A stretch of DNA of 57,687 nucleotides, from assembly GCF_022230955.1 (NCBI RefSeq), contig NZ_JAKKFI010000107.1, forward strand, positions 1 through 57,687, in the 5' to 3' direction. The DNA is from Micromonospora cabrerizensis (GTDB taxonomy: Bacteria; Actinomycetota; Actinomycetes; Mycobacteriales; Micromonosporaceae). Positions 1 to 8,102 of this stretch are shown here, in pieces (within the stretch, counting starts at the first letter, position 1; each line of letters starts with the position of its first letter). Position numbers and translations under genes: made by a program. Below the pieces are notes generated by a model. That model saw only the letters and a list, made by a program, of their open reading frames with translations. It was not told where the DNA came from and searched no databases.

Positions 1-156
1 CCGGGGTATAAATCATAATTGGCACTGGCTTTACAAGCACCCTGTTGAGTTCTCAAAGAACAACCACACACCGACCAGAAGCCCCACCTCAGTGGAACCC
101 CAACCGGGGCTTTTCGTTCATGTCGCTTGCGCTTTCCAGCGCCAGGCACTTTTACT
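1..156 (-). promoter_or_regulatory. 5' leader of a pre-16S rRNA transcript
   Basis: Read on the minus strand, positions 60-42 give TTCTTTGAGAACTCAACAG, the conserved motif that precedes 16S rRNA in actinobacteria, followed by the AT-rich leader GCCAGTGCCAATTATG and TTTATACCCCGG. The 16S gene itself must start just left of position 1, so an rRNA operon runs leftwards out of the window. A short GGGG/CCCC stem at about 103-116 may be part of the leader's processing or antitermination structure. Positions 186-494 between the two promoters hold no gene that I can support. Confidence 0.85.
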
Positions 157-185
157 ACGTTACCCGCTGGTTTCTGCCGTGTCAA
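157..185 (-). promoter_or_regulatory. rRNA operon promoter (proximal)
   Basis: On the minus strand there is a perfect TTGACA at 185-180, a 17-bp spacer and TAACGT at 162-157. This fits a strong vegetative sigma-factor promoter directed at the 16S leader about 100 bp downstream. Confidence 0.7.
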
Positions 186-494
186 ACCGGTGTTTCGCGG
201 TTCGTCGTGCTTCATCCGGTAATGCGGGCACCATGTCTCGACCGGCTTGCGCCGCTCTCGTCACGGATTCGGCAGGCCGGCCGCTGCGGTCTCCCGCAAG
301 CTTGCCCGGTGCCCTGCCGGTTGGTAACCATACCCGGTCGGTTCCGCCGCACCAAATCCGCCTCGCGGCGAACTTTGGGGACACCACCCGGTGCCGGTCC
401 CGAGAGGTTCAACCCCTCCGACCCGGCGGTCGTTGCCGCGCTCCGGCCGCCTCAGGCTTTCGCCTGTTTCGTCCGTTCCGCGCTGACAGAGAGA

Positions 495-524
495 AAGTTA
501 CGCGTCCGGCTGGATGATCGTCAA
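495..524 (-). promoter_or_regulatory. rRNA operon promoter (distal)
   Basis: On the minus strand TTGACG at 524-519 is followed after 18 bp by TAACTT at 500-495. Tandem promoters before rrn operons are usual in actinobacteria. This one lies just after the tyrS stop codon, so read-through from tyrS could also feed the rRNA operon. Confidence 0.6.
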
Positions 525-564
525 ATCCACCGGACGCGTCCCCGGTCACATCGTCGACAGTCGA

Positions 565-1863
565 CTATTCGCCCAGCTCAACGCCTGCGAACGAGCGCTT
601 GCCGCGGCGCAGCACCAGGTATCGCCCGTGCAGCAGGTCGCTCGCCGAGACTCCGGCCTCCACCTCGGTCACCCGGTTGTTGTTGACGTAGGCACCACCC
701 TCGGCGATCACCCGACGGGCCTCCTTGAGGCCACTCACGAGCCCGGAGTCGCGCAACAGACCCGCCACATCCGGCAGTTCGCCGGAGAGACGCACCAGGC
801 CGGCCTCGGTCAACGCCGCGCGCAACGTCTCCGGAGCCAGGTCCTCCAGCGACCCGCGACCGAAGAGGGCCTGACTGGCGGCGATCGCCTGTCGGGTCTC
901 GTCGGCGCCGTGCACCAGGGTGGTCAGCTCCTCCGCGAGCGCCCGCTGCGCCAGCCGGGCCGCCGGCCGTTCGGCCGTCGCCTTCGCCAGTTCCTCCAGC
1001 TCGTCGCGCGTACGGAAGCTGAAGTAGCGCAGGTAGCGGTCGACCTCCTGGTCCTCGACGTTGAGCCAGAACTGGTAGAACGCGTACGGGCTGGTCATGG
1101 TGGGGTCGAGCCAGACGGCGCCGCCCTCGCTCTTGCCGAACTTCGTACCGTCGGACTTGGTGACAAGCGGCGTGGTGAACGCCTGCACCGGCCCCGCGCC
1201 CCGCCGGCGCACGTAGTCGACGCCGGCAGTGATGTTGCCCCACTGGTCGGAGCCACCGAACTGGAGCTGACAGCCGTGCCGGCGGTGCAGCTCGAAGAAG
1301 TCGTTGGCCTGCAGCAGTTGGTAGCTGAACTCGGTGAAGCTGATGCCGGTCTCCAGCCGGGCCCGCACCACCTCCCGCGCCAGCATCTTGTTCACCGGGA
1401 AGTGTTTGCCCACGTCGCGGAGGAACTCGACGATCGACATCTCGCCGGTCCAGGCCAGGTTGTTGACCAGCTGCGCCGCGTTGTCCCCCGTGTAGGACAC
1501 GAAGGGCGCGAGCTGCTCTCGGATGCGCTCGACCCAGCCGGCGATCACCTCGGGCGGGTTGAGGGTCCGTTCGGCGCTCTCCTTCGGGTCACCGATCTGC
1601 CCGGTGGCCCCGCCGACCAGCAACAACGGGCGGTGGCCGGCGAGTTGCAGCCGGCGGGCCATGAGGACCTGCATGAGGTTGCCGACGTGCAGACTCGGGG
1701 CGGTGGGGTCGAAGCCCACGTAATAGGTGGCGGCCGTCTCGCCGTCGAGCAACTCGCGCAGCTCGTCGAGGCCGGTCGAGTCCTGGATGAGGCCACGCCA
1801 GAGCAGGTCGTCGGTCAGGGAGTCCCGCCCGGACGGCGGGGGGCTGCTGTCGGTCACGGTCAC
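565..1863 (-). CDS. tyrS: tyrosine--tRNA ligase
   Basis: The product charges tRNA-Tyr with tyrosine in the cytoplasm. The 432-residue protein has normal family length. The class I HIGH signature appears as HVGN at residues 59-62, the KMSKS loop as KFGKS at 241-245, and GGSDQWGN at about 203-210 is typical of TyrRS. The last about 80 residues form the S4-type RNA-binding domain. It starts with ATG at 1863. Position directly upstream of an rRNA operon, same strand, is a gene order seen in several actinobacteria. Confidence 0.97.
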   Translation of the reverse strand: MTVTDSSPPPSGRDSLTDDLLWRGLIQDSTGLDELRELLDGETAATYYVGFDPTAPSLHVGNLMQVLMARRLQLAGHRPLLLVGGATGQIGDPKESAERTLNPPEVIAGWVERIREQLAPFVSYTGDNAAQLVNNLAWTGEMSIVEFLRDVGKHFPVNKMLAREVVRARLETGISFTEFSYQLLQANDFFELHRRHGCQLQFGGSDQWGNITAGVDYVRRRGAGPVQAFTTPLVTKSDGTKFGKSEGGAVWLDPTMTSPYAFYQFWLNVEDQEVDRYLRYFSFRTRDELEELAKATAERPAARLAQRALAEELTTLVHGADETRQAIAASQALFGRGSLEDLAPETLRAALTEAGLVRLSGELPDVAGLLRDSGLVSGLKEARRVIAEGGAYVNNNRVTEVEAGVSASDLLHGRYLVLRRGKRSFAGVELGE

Positions 1864-1958
1864 CGATTCTCCCCCATCGCCGGCACCGACCCGTACCGGG
1901 TTTGCCGTAACCCGCCCCGGTTAGGCTTGCGCCCCGTTGATCGAGGAGGGGTTCTGCC

Positions 1959-2348
1959 GTGGAGATGCCGGATCTGACGGGTGGTTTCGTCGCCCTGCTC
2001 GGGCTGAAGTTCGAAGAGGCGTCCGCCGACCGGGTGGTCATCAGCTGGCAGGTCCGACCGGAGCTGCACCAGCCGTTCGGCATCCTGCACGGTGGGGTGT
2101 ACTGCTCGGTCGTGGAGACCGCGGCCAGCGTGGGTGGCTCCCTCTGGCTGGCCGACCGGGGCACGGTGGTCGGCGTGTCGAACCAGACCGACTTCCTGCG
2201 GGCCGTGCGGGACGGGGAGCTGACCGCGGTCGGCACGCCGGTGCACCGGGGCCGCAGCCAGCAGCTGTGGCAGGTGGAGATCACCGATGCCGACGAGCGG
2301 CTGGTCGCGCGCGGTCAGGTCCGGCTACAGAACCTCTCGCGCGACTGA
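1959..2348 (+). CDS. PaaI-type hotdog-fold thioesterase
   Basis: This 129-residue protein looks like a single-domain hotdog acyl-CoA thioesterase. The segment around residues 40-55, HQPFGILHGGVYCSVVE, carries the HGG motif typical of the PaaI/4HBT family, where the following acidic residue is catalytic. The start is GTG at 1959, chosen because GAGGAGGG lies 8 bases upstream. It is divergent from tyrS and convergent with the CNNM gene. The natural acyl-CoA substrate cannot be told from sequence. Confidence 0.85.
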   Translation: MEMPDLTGGFVALLGLKFEEASADRVVISWQVRPELHQPFGILHGGVYCSVVETAASVGGSLWLADRGTVVGVSNQTDFLRAVRDGELTAVGTPVHRGRSQQLWQVEITDADERLVARGQVRLQNLSRD

Positions 2349-2367
2349 GCGGCGACACCCGGGCGGG

Positions 2368-3729
2368 TCAGCTGCGGGCCTCGTCCAGCACCGGCTCCGA
2401 GGTCAGGTCGGCGTCGGAGTCGGTGTCGTCGGGCACCCGGCTGACCCGTACCTCGGTGATCGCCCGGTGGTCGATGCCGGCCACCACCAGCACCCAGCCG
2501 TCCAGGGTGACGTCCTCGCCGGCGACGGTGGGGATGTGCCCGAGCCGGGCCAGCACCAGGCCGGCGACGGTGGTGTAGTCGCCGTCCGGGCGCGACGGCA
2601 GCTCGACGCCGATGTCGGGGAGGTCGTGCACCGGAAAGGTGCCGGGCAGCAGCAGCGCGCCGTCGGGGTCGCGTCGTACCGATCTCACGTCCCGGTCGGT
2701 CTCGTCGTAGATCTCACCGACGATCTCCTCCAGGATGTCCTCCAGGGTGACGATGCCGTCGACCGCGCCGCGCTCGTCCACGACGAGTGCGATGTGCTGG
2801 CGCTCGGCCTTGAACTGGCGCAGCGCGTCCACGACGGGCAACGAGTCGGGCAGCAGCATCGGGGGGCGGGCGATCTCGTCGACCGGGCGGTCGTCGGGCA
2901 CCCCCACCAGGTCGCGCAGGTGGATCACGCCGGCCGTGTCGTCCAGGCCGCCGTGTCGCACGACCGGCGCGCGGGAGTGCCCGGTGGCGGCCAGCACGAG
3001 CCGCGCGGCCTCCGCGGTGGTCCCGCTGTCGAGCGTGAAGACCTGCAACCGGGGTACGAGGACAGCCCGCAACCGTCGGTCGGCGATCTCCACCGCGCCG
3101 GCGATGATGGTGCGTTGTTCCTTGGTGAAGCCGTGGTTGCCGGCGACGATGTCCCGCAGCTCGTCCGGGCCGATCTCCTCCGGCTGGTGCTTGGGGTTCA
3201 GCCCGACCAGGCGGACCACCACGTCGCTGGTGGCGCCGAGCGCCCAGACGGCCGGGCGGGTGAACGTGGCCAGCAGGTCGAGTGGGCGGGCCACCAGCAG
3301 CGCCCACCGCTCGGCGGACTGCATGGCGATCCGCTTGGGCGCCAGCTCGCCGAAGACCAGGGTGACGAACGTCAGCGCGAGGGTGACCACCACGATCGCC
3401 ACCGTCTCGGCGGCGCCGCCGAACATGCCGAGCAGCGGCACGAGAGGCTTGGCCAGCGAGACCGCCGCGGCGGCGGAGGCGAGGAAGCCGGCGAGGGTGA
3501 TGCCGATCTGGATGGTGGCCAGGAAGCGGTTCGGGTCCTTGGCGAGGCGGGCCAGCACCCGCCCCGCACGACTGGTGCGCTCCAACCGCTGGATCTGGCT
3601 GTCCCGCAGTGACACCAACGCCATCTCGCTGCCCGCGAAGAGCGCATTGATCACGACCAGGACTCCGACCAGGGCCAGTTGGCTCCCGTAGCTCTGCACG
3701 CCCGGTTCGCTCCCTCGTGGTGGTGGCAC
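2368..3729 (-). CDS. CNNM/CorC-type membrane protein with CBS domains
   Basis: This 453-residue membrane protein belongs to the hemolysin C/CorC/CNNM family linked to magnesium and cobalt efflux. Residues about 15-150 carry the CNNM transmembrane domain (LVVINALFAGSEMALVSL near the start; the FGELAPKR motif at about 123). A CBS pair follows at about 210-330, including VVDERGAVDGIVTLEDILEE, and a CorC_HlyC transporter-associated domain ends it (residues about 350-430, DGDYTTVAGLVL). The start is GTG at 3729; a slightly later start is possible because the first 12 residues are not conserved-looking. Confidence 0.88.
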   Translation of the reverse strand: MPPPRGSEPGVQSYGSQLALVGVLVVINALFAGSEMALVSLRDSQIQRLERTSRAGRVLARLAKDPNRFLATIQIGITLAGFLASAAAAVSLAKPLVPLLGMFGGAAETVAIVVVTLALTFVTLVFGELAPKRIAMQSAERWALLVARPLDLLATFTRPAVWALGATSDVVVRLVGLNPKHQPEEIGPDELRDIVAGNHGFTKEQRTIIAGAVEIADRRLRAVLVPRLQVFTLDSGTTAEAARLVLAATGHSRAPVVRHGGLDDTAGVIHLRDLVGVPDDRPVDEIARPPMLLPDSLPVVDALRQFKAERQHIALVVDERGAVDGIVTLEDILEEIVGEIYDETDRDVRSVRRDPDGALLLPGTFPVHDLPDIGVELPSRPDGDYTTVAGLVLARLGHIPTVAGEDVTLDGWVLVVAGIDHRAITEVRVSRVPDDTDSDADLTSEPVLDEARS

Positions 3730-3824
3730 CGGCCAGTACGCGCGGCGCCCGCCGGTCGGCGAGCCCGCCCGGCGTAGGCGTGTGATTGCCCCGTCCGGTG
3801 CCCGCCGAATCCTGCCCCGGCGAG

Positions 3825-3902
3825 GCTACGCCGGATCGGTCGCCGGTGACGCTACGCGGGATCGGCGACCGAGGTCGCTACGCGGGATCGGCGACCGGGG
3901 TC
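3825..3902. repeat. 26-bp direct repeat, three units, spanning a stop codon
   Basis: Three consecutive 26-bp units begin with GCTACGC and contain GGATCGG: 3825-3850, 3851-3876 and 3877-3902. The last two differ at one position; the first has more changes. The third unit contains the stop codon and last residues (ADPA) of the gene at 3878-4519, so the array looks like a duplication of that gene's 3' end. Confidence 0.85.
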
Positions 3903-4519
3903 GTCGGCAGATCGAGGACGTACGAGTCGCCCTCGGGGCGGAAGCCGAGCCGGTGGTAGTACGGCGCGACCATCCGGGGTGGGCTGACCACCCGGCGGAA
4001 GCCCCGTTCGGTGAACAGGTGGCTGCGTCGGTAGACGAACTCGCCCGGGGTGAAGTCGCGGAACTTCGGGGTCACGTAGTCCAGGTCGATCTGGGCGACG
4101 TCGCGGGCCTCGGCGTGTGACAGCACGACGCCGACCACCTCGTCGGCGGTGACCACCAGGAAGGCGGATCGTCCCGAGGTGTCCGGGTCCCACCGGAAGT
4201 CGGGGTTGAACCGGGCGATGTCGGCGGCGTGCACCCGCAGCGTGTGGGCGAGGAACTGGTCGCCGACGCCGACCTCCACCACCTGGTAGGTCTGCTCGTC
4301 GTGACGGGTGGCGAGCATCCCGCGCAGGTACCAGATGTTGATCGCCGCGAGCACGACGTTGAGCCCGACCATGGGCCAGACCTCGATCGCGGCGTTGTAG
4401 CCGATCAGCACGACGCTGCCGACGAGGTTGAGCGCGCGCAGCCGCAGGACGCGCGACTGCAACAACGACCAGACCAGCACCGCGGAGCCGGCCCAGCCGA
4501 CGAGATCCAACCAGTTCAC
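3878..4519 (-). CDS. YgjV-like membrane protein with GNAT-like C-terminal domain
   Basis: The 213-residue protein has two parts. Residues 1-65 are hydrophobic with two to three membrane segments and resemble the IMP-YgjV family. Residues about 85-205 look like an N-acetyltransferase fold, ending in APYYHRLGFRPEGDSYVLDL, which matches the usual C-terminal strand/helix of GNAT enzymes. A membrane-anchored acyltransferase-like protein is my inference; no substrate is evident. It is 9 bp downstream of the acetyltransferase gene on the same strand, so co-transcription is likely. The start is ATG at 4519. Confidence 0.6.
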   Translation of the reverse strand: MNWLDLVGWAGSAVLVWSLLQSRVLRLRALNLVGSVVLIGYNAAIEVWPMVGLNVVLAAINIWYLRGMLATRHDEQTYQVVEVGVGDQFLAHTLRVHAADIARFNPDFRWDPDTSGRSAFLVVTADEVVGVVLSHAEARDVAQIDLDYVTPKFRDFTPGEFVYRRSHLFTERGFRRVVSPPRMVAPYYHRLGFRPEGDSYVLDLPTTPVADPA

Positions 4520-4528
4520 GCCGCGAGA

Positions 4529-5029
4529 CTAGTGCCCGCCCAGGTCAGGGCCGTCGGCGGGCAGCTCCAGGAGCCACTCCTCGACGTCTTCGCCGCGGCC
4601 GTTGGCGTACCCCGAGTCCTCGCCGACCACCACGAACCCGCACTTGCGCAGCACCGCGAGGGACGCGGCGTTGTCCTTGGCGGCGCGGGCGTGCACCGGT
4701 CGGGGCACCTCGCACAGCAGGGCGGCCAGGGCCGCCGTGGCGTGGCCCCGGCCCCAGCGTTGCGGGTCGATCCAGTAGCTGACCTCGGTCTGGTCGTCGA
4801 CCGGGAAGGCGCTCACGTAGCCGACCACCTCGCCGTCGACCTCGACGGTGCGGACCCGGTTCGCCGGGTTGGTGAGCACCCGGGCCCAGTGCCGGGCGAA
4901 CTCCCGACGGTCGGACGGGTCCTTGGCGACGAAGGCGGCCATCCGGTTGGCCTCCGGGTCCTGCTGGTGCAGGAAGAACTCGACGAGGTCGTCTTCCAGA
5001 ACCGGGCGCAGCCGCAGATCAGAAGTCAT
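4529..5029 (-). CDS. GNAT family N-acetyltransferase
   Basis: A 166-residue GNAT of the RimJ/RimL or aminoglycoside-acetyltransferase-like type. The acetyl-CoA pyrophosphate loop is visible as QRWGRGHATAALAALL, and ARAAKDNAASLAVLRKCGF is the family's conserved late motif. I chose ATG at 5029 because homology begins there (MTSDLRLRPV); the open frame continues upstream to 5176 with unconvincing sequence. It lies between the serine hydrolase and the YgjV/GNAT gene on the same strand, spaced 38 and 9 bp, so the three may form one transcript. Confidence 0.85.
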   Translation of the reverse strand: MTSDLRLRPVLEDDLVEFFLHQQDPEANRMAAFVAKDPSDRREFARHWARVLTNPANRVRTVEVDGEVVGYVSAFPVDDQTEVSYWIDPQRWGRGHATAALAALLCEVPRPVHARAAKDNAASLAVLRKCGFVVVGEDSGYANGRGEDVEEWLLELPADGPDLGGH

Positions 5030-5067
5030 CGGCCGAGGGTACGCAACGGCGGACCGGCGCGGCTCGC

Positions 5068-6540
5068 TCAGTTGCTCACGGCGGCGACCGCCAGCACCGC
5101 GGCGAACAGGGAGCTGGCCACCGACAGCAGGCGACGCCACGGCACCTGCGCATCGACCACCGGCAGGGCGGACCACCGGGTCACGGCCAGGGTCGCCCCC
5201 GCCGCGGACAGGCCGGCCCCCAGCGGCCAGAGCCAGACCGGCACCATCGACCAGTCACCCATCCGGTGCGCCAACCCGAGATAGGCGAACGCCCACACCA
5301 CCGCCGCCACCAGGGTCACCCGGTCCAGTTCGCGGCGGCGGGCGGTGCCGAGCAGGGACAGGCCGCCGAGGAAGGTGAAGGCCACCGCGAGACCGGCGCC
5401 GATCCAGACCGGCGCCGCTGGTGCCGCCGCCCCGGCCTCCTCCGGGACGCCGAGCAGTCGCAGCCCGATCGGCTCGACGCCCCTGTCGGTGTTGCCGAGC
5501 ACCACCACCGCCCGGCCGGTGGCCCGTTCGAGGCCGACGTAGGACCGGAACCCGCCGGTCGCGCCGTTGTGCCAGACCACCTCGCGGTCACCGTGGCGGG
5601 TGGTGAACCAGCCGTACCCGATGCGGGTGTCGCCGTCCTCGCGGAAGCGGGCCGTGGTGGCGTCGGCGCCGGGCGCGGTGCGGGCGAGGGTCGCGGCGGC
5701 CAGCCGGCCCAGGTCCTCGGCGGTGGACCAGGGGCCGACGCCGGCCGGGGCGTACCCCACTCCCGACCAGGGGTCGAGCGCCCGGCCGGCGGCCCGGCCG
5801 CCGTGGGCGCGGCCGGCCGGCAGGTCGTCGGCGTCGGTGGCGATCACGGTGGCGTTCATGCCGAGCGGCTGGAGCAGCCGCGCCCGCAGCAGATCGGCGT
5901 ACGCGACGCCGGCCTTCGCGGCGAGCGCGTGGCCGAGCACGGACGGCCCGAGGTTGGAGTAGTGGACCTCGCCGCGCTCGTCGTCGTCGGGCGTGACCCG
6001 GTCGGCGGCGCTCCGGATGGCGTCGACGTCCTGCCCGGCGTACGCGTTGCCGCCGGACACGTTGGACCAGAGGATGCGAGCCCAGCCCAGGATGCCGTCA
6101 GGGGCGAGCCGGGGCAGGCCGGCGCGGTGGCTGGCCAACTCGGCGAGCGTCACGTCGCGGGCCGAGCCGGTGACCGTGGGCCAGGTGGTGCCGAGAGGGT
6201 CGTCGGGGCGGACGACGCCGGCGGCGACCTGGTCGGCGAGGAGCATGCCGGTGAGCACCTTGGTGACCGAGCCGATCTCGAACGAGGTGCCGGGCTCGAC
6301 GGGCTTGCCGCTCCGGTCCCGGTCCCCCAGGCCGGCGGTGCGGATCCGGCCGTTCTCGACCAGGGCGACGGCGAGCCCACGGTGCCCCGACGGATCGCGT
6401 ACGGCCGCTCGTGCGGCGCTGACCAGGTCGGCATCGCCGGTGGCCTGCGCGCCGAGGCGGGCCACCCGGGGCATGAGCGCGATTCCGGCGAGGCCGGCGA
6501 TCAGCGCGACGACGACGGTGATCACGGTCGTCCGGCGCAT
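5068..6540 (-). CDS. beta-lactamase-family serine hydrolase with membrane tail
   Basis: This 490-residue protein is a class C beta-lactamase/penicillin-binding-protein-like hydrolase. An N-terminal signal anchor covers about residues 5-25. The SxxK nucleophile motif is SVTK (about 92-95), the YxN motif is YSN (about 195-197), and HNGATGG (about 325) takes the place of KTG. The last about 110 residues contain four hydrophobic segments, so the enzyme is probably tethered with its catalytic domain outside. Substrate unknown; peptidoglycan peptides or esters are typical for the family. It starts 51 bp downstream of the ArsR-like gene on the same strand and is probably co-regulated with it. Confidence 0.85.
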   Translation of the reverse strand: MRRTTVITVVVALIAGLAGIALMPRVARLGAQATGDADLVSAARAAVRDPSGHRGLAVALVENGRIRTAGLGDRDRSGKPVEPGTSFEIGSVTKVLTGMLLADQVAAGVVRPDDPLGTTWPTVTGSARDVTLAELASHRAGLPRLAPDGILGWARILWSNVSGGNAYAGQDVDAIRSAADRVTPDDDERGEVHYSNLGPSVLGHALAAKAGVAYADLLRARLLQPLGMNATVIATDADDLPAGRAHGGRAAGRALDPWSGVGYAPAGVGPWSTAEDLGRLAAATLARTAPGADATTARFREDGDTRIGYGWFTTRHGDREVVWHNGATGGFRSYVGLERATGRAVVVLGNTDRGVEPIGLRLLGVPEEAGAAAPAAPVWIGAGLAVAFTFLGGLSLLGTARRRELDRVTLVAAVVWAFAYLGLAHRMGDWSMVPVWLWPLGAGLSAAGATLAVTRWSALPVVDAQVPWRRLLSVASSLFAAVLAVAAVSN

Positions 6541-6591
6541 GGTGCTCCTCCTGCTGGTCGTCGCTCGTGTGGTCGGTGCTGCGGCACGGGG

Positions 6592-7095
6592 TCAGCGGCC
6601 GGCGGCGGTGAGGATGGTCAGCAGCGGCACCACGCGTTCGGCGGGGACGGACCACCGGCCCCGGCCGGCGCTGCGCAGCCAGCCGGCGGCGGTGATCTGG
6701 CGCAGGTGGTGGTGGAGTTGGCCGGTGGTGCCCAACTCCTCGATCTCGGCCAGTTCGCTGGTGCTCTGCCGGCCGTCGAGGATCTCGCGCAGCAGCCGCA
6801 GCCGCACCGGGTGGGCCAACGCGGAGAGCGTGGTGGCCAGCTCCGTCCAGTCGGCGGCGAGCACGTCGTCGACGGTGCGGCCGTACTGCCAGTCGTAGTG
6901 CTGCCCGGCGACGCGGACGGTGCCGGTGTAGAGGACCGCGCCGGTGCCGTCGGAGGGCAGTCGCTGCTTGAGGCCGTCGAGGGCCCAGAAGACGCCCTCG
7001 GAATCGGTTGGGGCCGGTGCCGTCGGCGTCAGCCGCTCGTTGAGGGCGGTGACCTGCTCTTCCAGTGCGGCCAGCCGCTCTTCCACTGTGCCCAT
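6592..7095 (-). CDS. ArsR-type winged-helix regulator
   Basis: A 167-residue transcriptional regulator. An N-terminal coiled-coil-like stretch (VEERLAALEEQVTALNERL) precedes a winged helix at about 80-160 with LSALAHPVRLRLLREILDG and TTGQLHHHLRQITAAGWL, the typical ArsR recognition-helix region. No metal-binding cysteines are seen. ATG at 7095 is preferred over the upstream in-frame GTG at 7260 because a good promoter sits immediately upstream of it. It probably represses itself and the downstream serine hydrolase. Confidence 0.85.
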   Translation of the reverse strand: MGTVEERLAALEEQVTALNERLTPTAPAPTDSEGVFWALDGLKQRLPSDGTGAVLYTGTVRVAGQHYDWQYGRTVDDVLAADWTELATTLSALAHPVRLRLLREILDGRQSTSELAEIEELGTTGQLHHHLRQITAAGWLRSAGRGRWSVPAERVVPLLTILTAAGR

Positions 7096-7130
7096 GTGTC
7101 GATAGTACGTACTAACGTACTTACGAGCAA
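7095..7130 (-). promoter_or_regulatory. probable leaderless promoter with overlapping operator
   Basis: On the minus strand TTGCTC (7130-7125), a 17-bp spacer and TACTAT (7107-7102) place the transcription start at or next to the A of the ATG at 7095, and no Shine-Dalgarno sequence is present. A perfect inverted repeat, AGTACGT at 7104-7110 and ACGTACT at 7115-7121, overlaps the spacer and -10, as expected for an autoregulatory ArsR operator. Confidence 0.6.
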
Positions 7131-7223
7131 GATCTGTCGTCAGCCGGTGGGCGATCCGTGCCGAGCGCGCCGCCACCGAGGCAGCAAGATGGACGGGGCA
7201 GCGGACCGACCCAGGGAGTGCCG

Positions 7224-8102
7224 ATGAACCGACCCGTCGTGGTGGGCGTCGACGGATCACCGTCCAGCCTCGTCGCCGCGGAGCACGCGGCCCGCGCAGC
7301 CCTGCTCCGGTCCCGGCCGCTACGCCTGGTGCACGGCTACCTGCATCCGCTCGGCTACGGCGTGCCGCTCAACCCGTACGACTTCGGGGTGCCGGTGCCC
7401 TCCGAGGAGGCGCAGAAGATGTTGGAACGCACGGCGGCCGAGCTGGCCGACCGGTGGCCCGGCCTGACCGTCGAGGTGCGCCAGGTCGCCGGCGGCCCCG
7501 GCATCACCATGATCGAGGAGTCCCGCCAGGCCGAGTTGGTCGTGGTGGGCAGTCGGGGGCTGGGCGGGTTCGCCGGGCTGCTGCTCGGCTCGGTCGGCGG
7601 GCAGGTGGCCGCGCACGCGCACTGCCCGGTGCTGGTCGTCCGCCCGGACGAACAGCCGATCCCGGTGGACGCTCCGGTGCTCGTCGGCGTCGACGGGTCC
7701 GAGGCGTCCCGGCTCGCCGCGGGCCACGCCGCCGACGAGGCCGCCCTGCGGGACGTGCCGCTGGTGCTGGTGCACGTCGGCCCGGCCGACGAGGGACGGA
7801 CGGTGCCGGAGGAGATCGAGGAGTCGCAGGCCGCACACCAGGCCGACACGGTACGGCTGCTGGCCGAGGCCTCCGCCGCCGTTCGCGCCCAGCACCCCGA
7901 GCTGGTGGTGCGGGAACACCCGGTCCGCGCGGCCGGCCCGGCCCAGGGGCTCATCGAGGCCAGCGGCACGGCGTCGCTGCTGGTCGTGGGCACCCGGGGC
8001 CGGGCCGGATTCACCGGGCTGCTGCTCGGCTCGGTCAGTCAGGCGGCGATCCAGCACGCGCACTGCCCGGTGCTGGTCGCCCACCCCTATCCGGTCAGCT
8101 GA
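7224..8102 (+). CDS. tandem universal stress protein
   Basis: A 292-residue protein of two Usp domains, residues about 1-140 and 150-290. Both carry the ATP-binding signature G-2x-G-9x-G-S: GSRGLGGFAGLLLGS in the first and GTRGRAGFTGLLLGS in the second, each followed by HCPVLVV or HCPVLVA. ATG at 7224 has AGGGAG seven bases upstream. Actinobacterial tandem UspAs are commonly under DosR or general-stress control, but I see no clear operator here. Its last 8 bases overlap the end of the convergent flavin reductase gene. Confidence 0.93.
   Translation: MNRPVVVGVDGSPSSLVAAEHAARAALLRSRPLRLVHGYLHPLGYGVPLNPYDFGVPVPSEEAQKMLERTAAELADRWPGLTVEVRQVAGGPGITMIEESRQAELVVVGSRGLGGFAGLLLGSVGGQVAAHAHCPVLVVRPDEQPIPVDAPVLVGVDGSEASRLAAGHAADEAALRDVPLVLVHVGPADEGRTVPEEIEESQAAHQADTVRLLAEASAAVRAQHPELVVREHPVRAAGPAQGLIEASGTASLLVVGTRGRAGFTGLLLGSVSQAAIQHAHCPVLVAHPYPVS

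Noticed and set aside
1..41. 16S rRNA gene inside the window
   Set aside because: Only the leader is present; mature 16S sequence would begin left of position 1.
1..564. Open frames on both strands in the leftmost 560 bp, including one of 213 codons on the plus strand
   Set aside because: They overlap the rRNA leader and its promoters, lack ribosome binding sites and have sequence typical of GC-rich noncoding frames.
514..1977. 487-codon plus-strand frame opposite tyrS, and many similar long frames opposite real genes
   Set aside because: These are shadow frames produced by the strong GC bias at codon third positions; they have no motifs and contradict clear genes on the other strand.
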